From Chloroflexota bacterium (GTDB taxonomy: Bacteria; Chloroflexota; Anaerolineae; Anaerolineales; Anaerolineaceae): a stretch of 45,289 nucleotides of DNA. A program made the position numbers and the translations under genes. The notes below the pieces were generated by a model. The model saw only the letters and a program-made list of their open reading frames with translations. It was not told the origin of the DNA and searched no databases. The stretch lies in the NCBI GenBank assembly GCA_012729755.1, contig JAAYCN010000077.1, forward strand, positions 1 through 45,289. The letters run 5' to 3'. Each line of letters starts with the position of its first letter. The first letter of the stretch is position 1. Shown one piece after another: positions 7,496 through 15,555 of this stretch.

Positions 7496-8992
7496 ATGAA
7501 CATTCTATTGATTTACCCTGAATTCCCTGACACTTTCTGGAGTTTTAAGCACGCGCTTAAATTCATCCGCAAGAAATCGAGTTCTCCGCCATTAGGCCTG
7601 TTGACGATTGCCGCCATGTTGCCAGCAACTTGGCAGAAACGTCTGGTGGATATGAACGTTGAGAGTTTGAAGAATTCGGACATTGAATGGGCGGATATGA
7701 TATTTGTGAGCGCGATGGTCGTGCAGCGCAGGTCAGCCGAAGAAGTTATCGCCCTTGCCAAACAGTTGGGGAAGACAGTGGTGGCGGGCGGGCCTTTGTT
7801 TACAATGGAACCGGATGCCTTCCCGCTGGTGGATCATCTCATCTTAAACGAGGGCGAAATTACATTGCCGATGTTCTTAGCCGATCTTGGGCAAGGCAAA
7901 GCGAGGCGAGTTTATCAGACGGATCAATACGCGGAAATTACGGTTACGCCAATCCCGTTATGGGAACTGATTGATTTCAAAAAGTATGATTCGATGAGTT
8001 TGCAGTACTCGCGGGGCTGTCCATTCGCATGCGATTTTTGCAATGTCACGGCACTGCTGGGGCATAAGATGCGGCTCAAAGGAACCCAACAGTTTATCGA
8101 TGAGTTAGATAGCCTGTATCAGCGCGGCTGGCGACGCAATGTCTTTATTGTTGACGATAACTTTATCGGCAATAAACGGCGGCTGAAAGAAGACTTCCTG
8201 CCCGCGCTGATCGAATGGCGAAAGGGAAAACAAGGCTGCCTGTTTCTAACTGAAGCAAGCATCAACCTCTCGGATGATGACGAATTGATCGATATGATGG
8301 TCAGGGCAGGTTTCACTCAGGTTTTCATCGGCATCGAAACGCCAGATGACACCAGTCTGACTGAGTGCGGCAAGAGCCAAAATCGGAACCGCGATCTGGC
8401 AGGTGCGGTGAAGAAGCTGCAATCGCTTGGGCTGCAGGTGATGGGCGGTTTTATTGTTGGTTTTGACAGCGACGATCGCCACACCTTTGATCGACAGATT
8501 GAGTTCATCCAAAAGAGCGGCATTGTAACGGCAATGGTGGGCCTCTTGCAGGCGCCGACTGGGACTGGTCTATATCAGCGTATGCTGAGAGAAGGACGCC
8601 TTAAGGAAGAGGGTTACTCTGGAGATAATGTGGATGGGGAGACAAATATCGTTCCAATGATGCCTGCCGCGACGCTAAAAAACGGGTATCGAAAGATTCT
8701 GGATACGATTTATTCCGCGAAGTCTTATACCGAACGCGTAATGACCTTTTTAAAGACCTATAATCCGGCGCGTCACCCAGTGACTCTTGAGGCGCAGGAG
8801 GTTTTGGCTTTGTTCAGGTCAGCCTGGCAGATTGGGGTTCGCGGCAACAAGGGCGAGCGCAAGGAGTATTGGCGCCTTTTCTTCTGGTCTTTGTTTAAGC
8901 ACACCCGCAAGTTTCCGCTGGCGATTACCTTTTCGATTTATGGATATCATTTTCGTAAGGTGAACCAGCTGCATGTGAGCGGCGCGTCTTAG
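7496..8992 (+). CDS. B12-binding-domain radical SAM enzyme, HpnJ/HpnR-like
   Basis: Residues 1-140 form a Rossmann-like cobalamin-binding-type domain (LLIYPEFPDTFWSF, then VVAGGPLFT and LNEGEITLP); it lacks the DxHxxG motif, as in many class B-type radical SAM proteins. The radical SAM core follows with the cluster motif at C175, C179 and C182, and IVDDNFIGN and GFIVGFDSDD downstream. The C-terminal ~130 residues match the DUF4070 extension seen with hopanoid-modifying enzymes, ending in a WRLFFWSLFKHTRKFP block. Known relatives act on lipids and other hydrophobic substrates, so a membrane-lipid methylation or ring change is plausible but unproven. It shares an operon with the TetR gene; the start has GAGG upstream. 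Confidence 0.85.
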   Translation: MNILLIYPEFPDTFWSFKHALKFIRKKSSSPPLGLLTIAAMLPATWQKRLVDMNVESLKNSDIEWADMIFVSAMVVQRRSAEEVIALAKQLGKTVVAGGPLFTMEPDAFPLVDHLILNEGEITLPMFLADLGQGKARRVYQTDQYAEITVTPIPLWELIDFKKYDSMSLQYSRGCPFACDFCNVTALLGHKMRLKGTQQFIDELDSLYQRGWRRNVFIVDDNFIGNKRRLKEDFLPALIEWRKGKQGCLFLTEASINLSDDDELIDMMVRAGFTQVFIGIETPDDTSLTECGKSQNRNRDLAGAVKKLQSLGLQVMGGFIVGFDSDDRHTFDRQIEFIQKSGIVTAMVGLLQAPTGTGLYQRMLREGRLKEEGYSGDNVDGETNIVPMMPAATLKNGYRKILDTIYSAKSYTERVMTFLKTYNPARHPVTLEAQEVLALFRSAWQIGVRGNKGERKEYWRLFFWSLFKHTRKFPLAITFSIYGYHFRKVNQLHVSGAS

Positions 8993-9120
8993 CTGCCTGA
9001 CACGCCATATTGACAATCATCTCAGCTGCCGTTGATCCGGATTTCGGCATTACAGTCCAAAAAGACGGCTTATTGGTTGTTGTTTACTTATGTCAGGGGG
9101 TTTAAGATTTATTGTTCCTA

Positions 9121-9141
9121 AGTTGGGGTGCGCCCCTACAG
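9121..9141 (+). repeat. Degenerate relative of the dispersed repeat
   Basis: AGTTGGGGTGCGCCCCTACAG contains a GGGG-TGCG-CCCC palindrome and shares AGTTGGGGT and CCCTACAG with the block around 4880-4910. It is in the 220-bp gap after the radical SAM gene. Confidence 0.4.
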
Positions 9142-9212
9142 TATCGGTTTAAAAAGCCAAATGTCCGTTTGTAAAAATGCAGGTACAATAAACAATATTT
9201 TGGAGCTTATTG

Positions 9213-9926
9213 ATGCGTATGAAAAAGAACAGATTGCTTTGGAGTTTATTTTTAACAGCGGCTGTTATCTTAAGCGCTTGCGGAAGGTCGGGAACTCAAC
9301 CAACCGCGACAGCCGTGGCAAGCCCGACAGAAATTTTGTCGGCTATCGTTCAGGAGCCCCCTACTTTAACGCCTGAGCCCACTCAAACTCCGACGCCCTT
9401 ACCGACAGATACGCCCGTGCCGACAGCAACTGCGACGCTCATTCCATTTAAAGGGTTCGCTGATAACTTCCGCTTTTACCGCAGCTGGTATGACGGAGGC
9501 AAAACAATCTATTATTTTCTGAACGCCTGGCTTGAACAACCCCTCTGGGCAAAGATCGGCGAGTTCTCACTGAAATGTGCTCATGACCCTGATACCCAGT
9601 CCGCGATGAAATGTATTTCTGACGAGCGCATAGAGCTGCCAGACAGTGAGCCTCTGCCGATTGAATTTTTTGCCGATGAGGGAATGAAGCAATCTGTTTT
9701 TGTGTATGAGATAGTGCTTCCAGAAGCCCTCAAACCTGTTTACAGCAACCAATTTGACTGCCCTGAGCGGGGGCAAAACGTGCAATGTGAGATTGAGTAT
9801 CGTTTGTATGCAGACTACTGTTCAACAAGCATCACCTGTTATGATGCTTGTGGCTATTATTATTCGATTGATAACCTGCCACCTGACCCGGACGCTCCAT
9901 GGACACCTGTTGGATCCTGTTCATGA
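9213..9926 (+). CDS. Lipoprotein with C-terminal cysteine-rich module
   Basis: The signal peptide ends in a LSAC lipobox near residue 22. A Thr/Pro-rich spacer of about 50 residues follows, then a ~90-residue mid domain (NFRFYRSWYDGGKTIYYF) and a C-terminal module with pattern CPeRGqNVqCEiEYRLY, TCYDaCGyYYS and a last Cys near the end. The same module ends the next gene. The ATG at 9213 is chosen because GGAG lies seven bases upstream; TTG at 9210 and ATG at 9219 are alternatives. The stop overlaps the next ATG (ATGA), so the two should be co-translated. Family unknown; a disulfide-stabilised surface domain is likely. Confidence 0.8.
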   Translation: MRMKKNRLLWSLFLTAAVILSACGRSGTQPTATAVASPTEILSAIVQEPPTLTPEPTQTPTPLPTDTPVPTATATLIPFKGFADNFRFYRSWYDGGKTIYYFLNAWLEQPLWAKIGEFSLKCAHDPDTQSAMKCISDERIELPDSEPLPIEFFADEGMKQSVFVYEIVLPEALKPVYSNQFDCPERGQNVQCEIEYRLYADYCSTSITCYDACGYYYSIDNLPPDPDAPWTPVGSCS

Positions 9927-10411
9927 AATATCGTCCCAGGGTTATTTTAATAATTGTTATGTTGGGTTTAGTTGCGGCATTCGTGTTGTCGGGGTGCGGC
10001 AGCATCTTTCCCCCGAAAGCGACGCTAACGCCTACGCCTACCGAAACGCTTACCTCGACGCCAACCTTTACTCCTACAGCGACATCGACTGAAACGCCCA
10101 CGCAGACAGCAACACCTACTGAAACTTTGACTCCGACCGAGACCCCTACGGAAACGCCGACCCTGACCCCGACCTGGGAACCGATCCCCGGCATGCTCTG
10201 GCCAAGGGCAACTTTCACAGCTAACGACATTACCTGGGGTACCTGGTGCCCGGATCGCGGCACTAACGTGAGTTGTGAAACCGAGTATCGCTTATATGGC
10301 GGAGTCTGCACTGTCGGCATGACCTGCTACGATTCCTGCGGCTTTTATTACTCTGTTGACACCATTCGATACTACGATGGTCCCTATACCTTTACAGGGC
10401 CATGCTATTAG
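9923..10411 (+). CDS. Small lipoprotein with the same cysteine-rich module
   Basis: A 162-residue lipoprotein whose ATG overlaps the previous stop codon in an ATGA arrangement. The signal peptide ends in LSGC. A spacer of about 50 residues made almost only of Thr, Pro, Glu and Ser follows (TPTETPTxT repeats). The C-terminal ~65 residues repeat the module of the upstream protein: CPDRGTNVSCETEYRLY, VGMTCYDSCGFYYSVD and a final Cys two residues before the stop, six or seven Cys in all. The mid domain of the neighbour is missing here, so this looks like the minimal form of the module. Function unknown. Confidence 0.8.
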   Translation: MKYRPRVILIIVMLGLVAAFVLSGCGSIFPPKATLTPTPTETLTSTPTFTPTATSTETPTQTATPTETLTPTETPTETPTLTPTWEPIPGMLWPRATFTANDITWGTWCPDRGTNVSCETEYRLYGGVCTVGMTCYDSCGFYYSVDTIRYYDGPYTFTGPCY

Positions 10412-10459
10412 TTATTAAACACGGTCAAACCGATTAGCCTGCCTAGCGGAAGCAATTGA

Positions 10460-10479
10460 GCGCCTGATTTATCAGGCGC
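10460..10479. terminator. Hairpin between convergent genes
   Basis: GCGCCTGAT and its exact complement separated by TT, forming an 8-9 bp stem between the lipoprotein stop at 10411 and the kinase stop at 10507. There is no T run on either side, so activity as a terminator is uncertain. Confidence 0.45.
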
Positions 10480-10506
10480 AGTTCAGGTGAGACCAGTCAG
10501 CAAAGC

Positions 10507-11847
10507 TTAGTATTTATAGATACCGCCGCCGATGAATTCACGAATCACAGAATTTTCAGGCACGATCGTATCGTCTGCGACAGCTTCAATCTCGTTAAAG
10601 AGGTCGTTCAGGCGCAAAGCGCGTTGGTAAGCGTCTTGACGCAGGGGATCGCCGGCGAAGGTTTCAGACCAGCGTTTAAATTCCGCTCCCAGTTTGACTT
10701 TGTAAAGCGGAAGTTCATAGGGCATTGCTGAACTGACAATTGTGTCGCAGGTGTGCATGAAGGGGATGATGTGGCGCATCTCACTGGAACGGACATAATG
10801 CCAGTGCAGCAGCGTTTGGGTGGGGTCGTAAGCACGGTGGGCGGCATCGCGCAGCATGCGACGGATGAGGCGGATATCAGTCCAGCGGGCATAAGCGCCT
10901 TTGCTGTCTTTGAGCTGTAAGAGCGGCTCGATATAAAGTTTGAATTTCATTTCCGCGCCGATATCTTCAGTCATTTCCGGATAGAGACCATGCAGGCTGT
11001 CAATGAGGATGATATCGTTTTTCTTGAGACGCATGGGGGTGTGGTCAGGCAGGCTGCGGCCAGTTTTGAAATCGTAATAAGGGATGCGCACTTCTTCGCC
11101 GAGAAACAATTTGACGAGATGCTCGTTGATGAGCGCCATGTTGAGCGCCTGGGGCGTTTCGAAGTCGTAATCGCCAAATTCGTCTTTTGGATGCATGTCG
11201 AGATCGTAGAAATAGTGATCAACGTTCAGGGTGACCAGATTTAAGCCCTCAGCGGCGAGTTTTTCACCTAGTTTGATTGTTGTGGTGGTTTTTCCGCTCG
11301 AGGAAGGACCGGCGATAAAGACCATGCGCACTTCGTTCTTGCGGGCGAGCACCATGTTTGCCGCGTTTTCGACATCTTCGTTGTAGGCCGCCTCGGCAGC
11401 GGTCACAATTTGATGCAGCTCATTCTTGCGGATCTTCTCGTTCAAAGCGGCCGTGGTATGAACGCTGTGTTCGACACTCCAATCGAGCACTGACCAAAGC
11501 TTAGCCCAGGGAATGTTGCTGGAAGGCAGTTGATCGCTTTCAGCCCGCTTATCGCGCTGGCGGGCGCGTTCATCCCGATAGAGGATGTAGGCTTTGGCGA
11601 CACGCGCGTGGCCGTTCTCAATGAGCGTTTTCTCTACCAAGTCCTGAATTTGTTCGATAGTTGGATTGACACCCTGCGGGGTTTGAGCCTCAAGTTGTTC
11701 AACTACTTGCGCAGCCAACGCTTCACTGGTTTCGCGGTCGCGCCCGCCGACAGCTACCGCGGCGCGATAGATCGCGTTGGAAATGCGCTCAGGTGTAAAG
11801 GGGACGATACTCCCATTGCGTTTGACGACGTATTTGATTTCAACCAT
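10507..11847 (-). CDS. ATP-cone domain fused to a uridine kinase-like P-loop kinase
   Basis: Residues 4-95 form an ATP-cone: YVVKRNGSIVPFTPERISNAI, then IQDLVEKTLIENGHARVAKAYILYRDER. This regulatory nucleotide-sensing domain is known from ribonucleotide reductases and NrdR. A linker leads to a uridine kinase/phosphoribulokinase-type domain with the P-loop GPSSSGKTTTT (residues 180-190), a DHYF motif with Asp, a TP-QALN region and a Walker-B-like IILIDSLHGLYPEM. Substrate may be uridine or another nucleoside; the ATP-cone suggests allosteric control by ATP/dATP. The ribosome site is GGAGG. Common relatives in other phyla carry a TGS/threonyl-tRNA-synthetase-like front instead. Confidence 0.8.
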   Translation of the reverse strand: MVEIKYVVKRNGSIVPFTPERISNAIYRAAVAVGGRDRETSEALAAQVVEQLEAQTPQGVNPTIEQIQDLVEKTLIENGHARVAKAYILYRDERARQRDKRAESDQLPSSNIPWAKLWSVLDWSVEHSVHTTAALNEKIRKNELHQIVTAAEAAYNEDVENAANMVLARKNEVRMVFIAGPSSSGKTTTTIKLGEKLAAEGLNLVTLNVDHYFYDLDMHPKDEFGDYDFETPQALNMALINEHLVKLFLGEEVRIPYYDFKTGRSLPDHTPMRLKKNDIILIDSLHGLYPEMTEDIGAEMKFKLYIEPLLQLKDSKGAYARWTDIRLIRRMLRDAAHRAYDPTQTLLHWHYVRSSEMRHIIPFMHTCDTIVSSAMPYELPLYKVKLGAEFKRWSETFAGDPLRQDAYQRALRLNDLFNEIEAVADDTIVPENSVIREFIGGGIYKY

Positions 11848-11965
11848 GCTTTGCCTCCGATGAAATTAATCTTAGCAGTCATTGTCCGCTGCAATAATTG
11901 TGCCGCCAAGGCGCTAAGCAGGGTAAATCGGTCTCTTTAAATAGGGCGATGGCAAGGGCGCATGC

Positions 11966-11971
11966 TATAAT
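11966..11971 (+). promoter_or_regulatory. -10 element placing +1 at the ugpQ start codon
   Basis: TATAAT lies seven bases before the ATG at 11979, with no Shine-Dalgarno between. This spacing would start the transcript at or next to the ATG (leaderless). No good -35 is seen. Confidence 0.5.
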
Positions 11972-11978
11972 TTAACTT

Positions 11979-12731
11979 ATGAACTGGAAAAATAAACACA
12001 CCCTCCCCCTGGTCGTTGCCCATCGAGGCGCATCGGCACTGGCACCGGAAAATACACTGGCGGCTTTTGAATTAGCGCTTGAGCTGAACGCTGATGGCAT
12101 TGAGCTCGATGTGATGTTGAGTTCGGATGATGAGCTGGTGGTGATCCACGATGTCAGTGTCGACCGTACCACGAATGGCATTGGTAAAGTGCCGCAGATG
12201 ACTTACGCGCAGTTGCGAGAGTTGGACGCAGGGTCAAAGTTTGGTGAGGCATTCAGCGGTCAGCACCTGCCGACACTGTCGGAGGTGTTTGAGAGCGTGG
12301 GCGGAAAGATGCTGATCAACGTGGAACTCAAAAACTATCACGCGCCGTTCGACGATCTGGCAGCGCGGGTGGTCAGGTTGATCGAACGCTTTGGGCTGCA
12401 GGAATCGGTCTTGCTCTCTTCATTTAATCCTTTTAACGCGGCAAAGGCCAGAAAAATAAATGACTCGATTTCCTTCGGACTGCTAACCGAACCGGCGAGT
12501 CTGGGGGCTTTGCTGAGGGGGCCGGTCGGCAGGCTGTTTGGCTATCAGGCGCTGCACCCATACTACAAAGATGTCAGCCTGAAGATGGTTGAGACGCTTC
12601 ATCAACGTGATAAGCAATGCAATGTTTGGACAGTAGACGACCCCAAGATAATTAAACAGCTGCAAGGATGGGGAGCGGACGCGATCATCTGCAATGATCC
12701 GGCAGCTGCGAGAGAATCTCTGGAAGGCTAA
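11979..12731 (+). CDS. ugpQ: Glycerophosphodiester phosphodiesterase
   Basis: A 250-residue single-domain GDPD enzyme that hydrolyses glycerophosphodiesters to glycerol 3-phosphate and an alcohol. The catalytic signature is complete: HRGAS (H15, R16) with ENT, then the metal-binding IELDV (E42, D44), and H57 in VIHD. A VELK motif and the late CNVWTVDD and ADAIICNDP blocks are also present. There is no signal peptide, so it acts in the cytoplasm. It probably has a leaderless transcript (TATAAT seven bases before the ATG). The stop lies one base before the next ATG, so the GH3-like protein is co-transcribed. Confidence 0.92.
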   Translation: MNWKNKHTLPLVVAHRGASALAPENTLAAFELALELNADGIELDVMLSSDDELVVIHDVSVDRTTNGIGKVPQMTYAQLRELDAGSKFGEAFSGQHLPTLSEVFESVGGKMLINVELKNYHAPFDDLAARVVRLIERFGLQESVLLSSFNPFNAAKARKINDSISFGLLTEPASLGALLRGPVGRLFGYQALHPYYKDVSLKMVETLHQRDKQCNVWTVDDPKIIKQLQGWGADAIICNDPAAARESLEG

Positions 12732-12732
12732 T

Positions 12733-15531
12733 ATGCGGTTTAGACAGGTAATGAGCCTCTTCCTCGCTATCTGCATGATGTTAGCGGGGTTGGGCGCTTT
12801 GATCGATTCGGTCAAAGCGCAAACACCTTTAAGCGCTCAAGGTCTGCTTGATCGAATGACACCAGCGCAAAAAATCGGTCAGCTGATGTTGGTGACTTTT
12901 GATGGCGTCGACACCTCAAAGAACAGCGGCATCTATGACCTGATTACACGCTATCATATCGGCGGGGTTGTGCTGAGCGCTGAAAACAATAACTTCTCAG
13001 ATCACCAAACCATTCAAAATTTGCAGGGCATGATTCAATCACTTCAGCAGGCGACCGTTCAAAAAGCTCTGTTGGCTGATGAAGCGGCAAAGGCAATCAG
13101 GTCGCCTTATATTCCGTTGTTTATCGGCATACCTCAGAGCGAAAAGCCAAGCATGGTGAATCAAATCTTGACGGGTGTCAGCGAGCTGCCGAGCCCAATG
13201 GCGATTGGCGCTACCTGGACGCCAACATTAGCCATGCAAGTTGGCGAACTGGCTGGCAAAGAATTGAGCGCGCTGGGATTTAATCTTTATCTCGGCCCGA
13301 ATCTGGATGTGGTGGACACAACTGACATGCGCACCTCGTCTTATTCGGGTACGCTCACCTTCGGTGGCGATCCCTATTGGGTTGGCAAAATGGGCAAGGC
13401 GTATATCGATGGCTTACACCAGGGTAGCAATGGCCGCATGGCAGTAATCACGACGCATTTTCCCGGAATCGGCGGGGCGGATCGCCCACTCAGCGAAGAG
13501 GTGTCCACAGTGCAAAAGTCATTGGAACAGCTCAAGCAGATCGAGCTTTCCCCTTATCTGGAAGCGGTAGGCCAGACAGGGAAGGCTTCCCCCGCGGACG
13601 GTTTGATGGTTTCACATATTCGTTTTCAGGGATTTCAAGGCAATATCCGCGCTACCACGCGGCCGATTAGTTTTGACTCGGATGCTCTCGATCAGCTGTT
13701 ATCTGTGGAACCATTCCCCGCCTGGCGTGAGGCGGGAGGATTGATGGTAAGCGACAGCCTCGGCAGCCGAGCGGTAAGATATTTTTTTGACCCAACAGGG
13801 CGTTCTTTTGATGCGCAGACGGTCACCCGCACTGCTTTTTTAGCCGGCAATGACCTGCTTTATCTGAATGGTATCCTGGACACCGCTGATGCCGACAGCT
13901 ATGAGACCACGCGAAAGGTGCTTGATCATTTCGCGCAGAAGTATGAAGAAGACAGCGTTTTTGCCAATCGTGTTGATGAATCGGTGAAGCGAATATTGAC
14001 TCTGAAACTTAAGCTGTATCCGCAGTTTAACCAAAATGAGGTATTGACCTCGCCTGAGATGCTGGAAGCTGTTGGCGGTCAGAACACGGTGGCATTTAAT
14101 GTTGCTCAGGAGGCGGTGACTTTGCTGCATCCGAGCGCTGATTACCTGCGCACGACGCTTTCGAGTCCGCCTTCCACCTATGAGTCAATTGTGATTTTTA
14201 CTGATGTGCGCGAAGAGACGCAGTGCGCGGCCTGCGCGCCGGTTGGTAACTTGGGCATCAAATCTTTTCAAAACGCCTTGCTGAGTTTGTATGGCCCAAA
14301 CGCCAGCAGGCAGATTACAGAAAGCCGCCTTTATTCTTATTCGTTCGCACAGCTCACTCAGTTATTGGATCATGTTTCTGAAGTGGCTGACCCATACGTG
14401 CTTGACAACCTCAAGTCGACTCGTTGGGTGATCTTTAATCTGGACGATCTGGACCCGAACGTACCCGCCTCATTCGCCTTGCAGCGCCTGTTGACAGAAC
14501 GACCGGATCTGATAAATAACAAGAATGTCATTGTGTTTTCGTATGGGGCGCCTTATTATCTCGACTCGACAGCGATCACAAAACTGACCGCTTACTACGC
14601 GCTTTACAGCAAGGGCGCGGGGTTTGTAGAATTGGCAGCGCGAATTTTGATGCAGGAGAGCTCACCGCGTGGCTCGCTGCCTGTCTCGCTTCCGCTGATT
14701 GGCTATAACCTGAATGAACAGACCGCGCCAAACCCTGAGCAGGTGATTCCAATCAAGCTGTTGCTGCCGCCGACGCTTGAGCCTGCCGCGAACGCGCAGG
14801 CTACAGAAGCTTTGACTGAGGCAACGCCGGTACCTCTGTTCATGGCCGGCGAGACGGTGCAGATCCAGGCGGGTATTATCAGAGATAAAAATCTTCACCT
14901 GGTGCCGGATGGAACGGTGGTGAGATTCACGGTGAGAATGGCGTCGGATCGGGCAATCATCGCCCAACCGACAGCAACCACCGTGGACGGTCTGGCAACG
15001 GTGGATTATCGCATTGAGCGTGAAGGCATTTTTGAGGTGACTGTTCAGAGTGAACCAGCGATGACTTCAGGCATGTTGATTCTGAACACGCAGGGCGGCC
15101 TGGCGGAAGTGGTCATGCCGACACCGACTTCGACTTTAATGCCAACTATAACGCCTCAACCTTCTCTCACGCCACAGCAAACAGCCATGCCGACTTCTCC
15201 GCTGGCGCTGAGTTCGGGATATCCGCGCATGCAGGACTGGCTGTTGATTATTATGATCTTGATCATGGGGTTTGGGATGGCGTATCTGGTGGGGAACCAT
15301 TGGTGGGGCGGAGTAATCTGGGGATTGCGCTCGGCGGCCGCGACGGTGATCGGCGGATTTGTCGGCTATATCCTGTTGACTTTGGGAATTTCTTCACTCG
15401 AAGCATTAGTGAAGGAACAGGGGACGTGGTTCATCGCGCAGCTGACTGTCATTGGGATGCTGTTTGGCTGGCTGGGGGCGTTTATCTGGCGTCTGACTAA
15501 AACCACGCATAAACCGGATTTGAATGAATAG
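12733..15531 (+). CDS. Membrane-anchored GH3-like glycosidase (NagZ type), altered active site
   Basis: The ATG at 12733 follows the ugpQ stop by one base and has GGAAGG upstream. A signal peptide (residues 1-29, VKA end) precedes a GH3 N-terminal domain (about 35-390) with MTPAQKIGQLMLV and NLDVVDT. The nucleophile region is LMVSDSLGSRAV with D341. The normal KHFPGHG is THFPGIGG near residue 241, and the NagZ Asp-His loop is not seen. A C-terminal GH3-like part, an Ig-like domain (~700-790), a Pro/Thr-rich linker and three membrane helices (~835-920) follow. It may cleave or bind beta-linked sugars outside the cell; activity is doubtful because of the changed residues. Confidence 0.8.
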   Translation: MRFRQVMSLFLAICMMLAGLGALIDSVKAQTPLSAQGLLDRMTPAQKIGQLMLVTFDGVDTSKNSGIYDLITRYHIGGVVLSAENNNFSDHQTIQNLQGMIQSLQQATVQKALLADEAAKAIRSPYIPLFIGIPQSEKPSMVNQILTGVSELPSPMAIGATWTPTLAMQVGELAGKELSALGFNLYLGPNLDVVDTTDMRTSSYSGTLTFGGDPYWVGKMGKAYIDGLHQGSNGRMAVITTHFPGIGGADRPLSEEVSTVQKSLEQLKQIELSPYLEAVGQTGKASPADGLMVSHIRFQGFQGNIRATTRPISFDSDALDQLLSVEPFPAWREAGGLMVSDSLGSRAVRYFFDPTGRSFDAQTVTRTAFLAGNDLLYLNGILDTADADSYETTRKVLDHFAQKYEEDSVFANRVDESVKRILTLKLKLYPQFNQNEVLTSPEMLEAVGGQNTVAFNVAQEAVTLLHPSADYLRTTLSSPPSTYESIVIFTDVREETQCAACAPVGNLGIKSFQNALLSLYGPNASRQITESRLYSYSFAQLTQLLDHVSEVADPYVLDNLKSTRWVIFNLDDLDPNVPASFALQRLLTERPDLINNKNVIVFSYGAPYYLDSTAITKLTAYYALYSKGAGFVELAARILMQESSPRGSLPVSLPLIGYNLNEQTAPNPEQVIPIKLLLPPTLEPAANAQATEALTEATPVPLFMAGETVQIQAGIIRDKNLHLVPDGTVVRFTVRMASDRAIIAQPTATTVDGLATVDYRIEREGIFEVTVQSEPAMTSGMLILNTQGGLAEVVMPTPTSTLMPTITPQPSLTPQQTAMPTSPLALSSGYPRMQDWLLIIMILIMGFGMAYLVGNHWWGGVIWGLRSAAATVIGGFVGYILLTLGISSLEALVKEQGTWFIAQLTVIGMLFGWLGAFIWRLTKTTHKPDLNE

Positions 15532-15555
15532 GTGATAATTGGGCGTCTGGGGGGA

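Noticed and set aside
9128-9376. An 82-residue frame overlapping the start of the 9213 lipoprotein
   Set aside because: The overlapping frame has a lipobox and a ribosome site, while this one has neither.
9832-10320. A Val/Gly-rich 162-residue minus-strand frame
   Set aside because: It is the antisense of the Thr/Pro repeat in the lipoprotein at 9923; the GV repeats are an artefact of that repeat.
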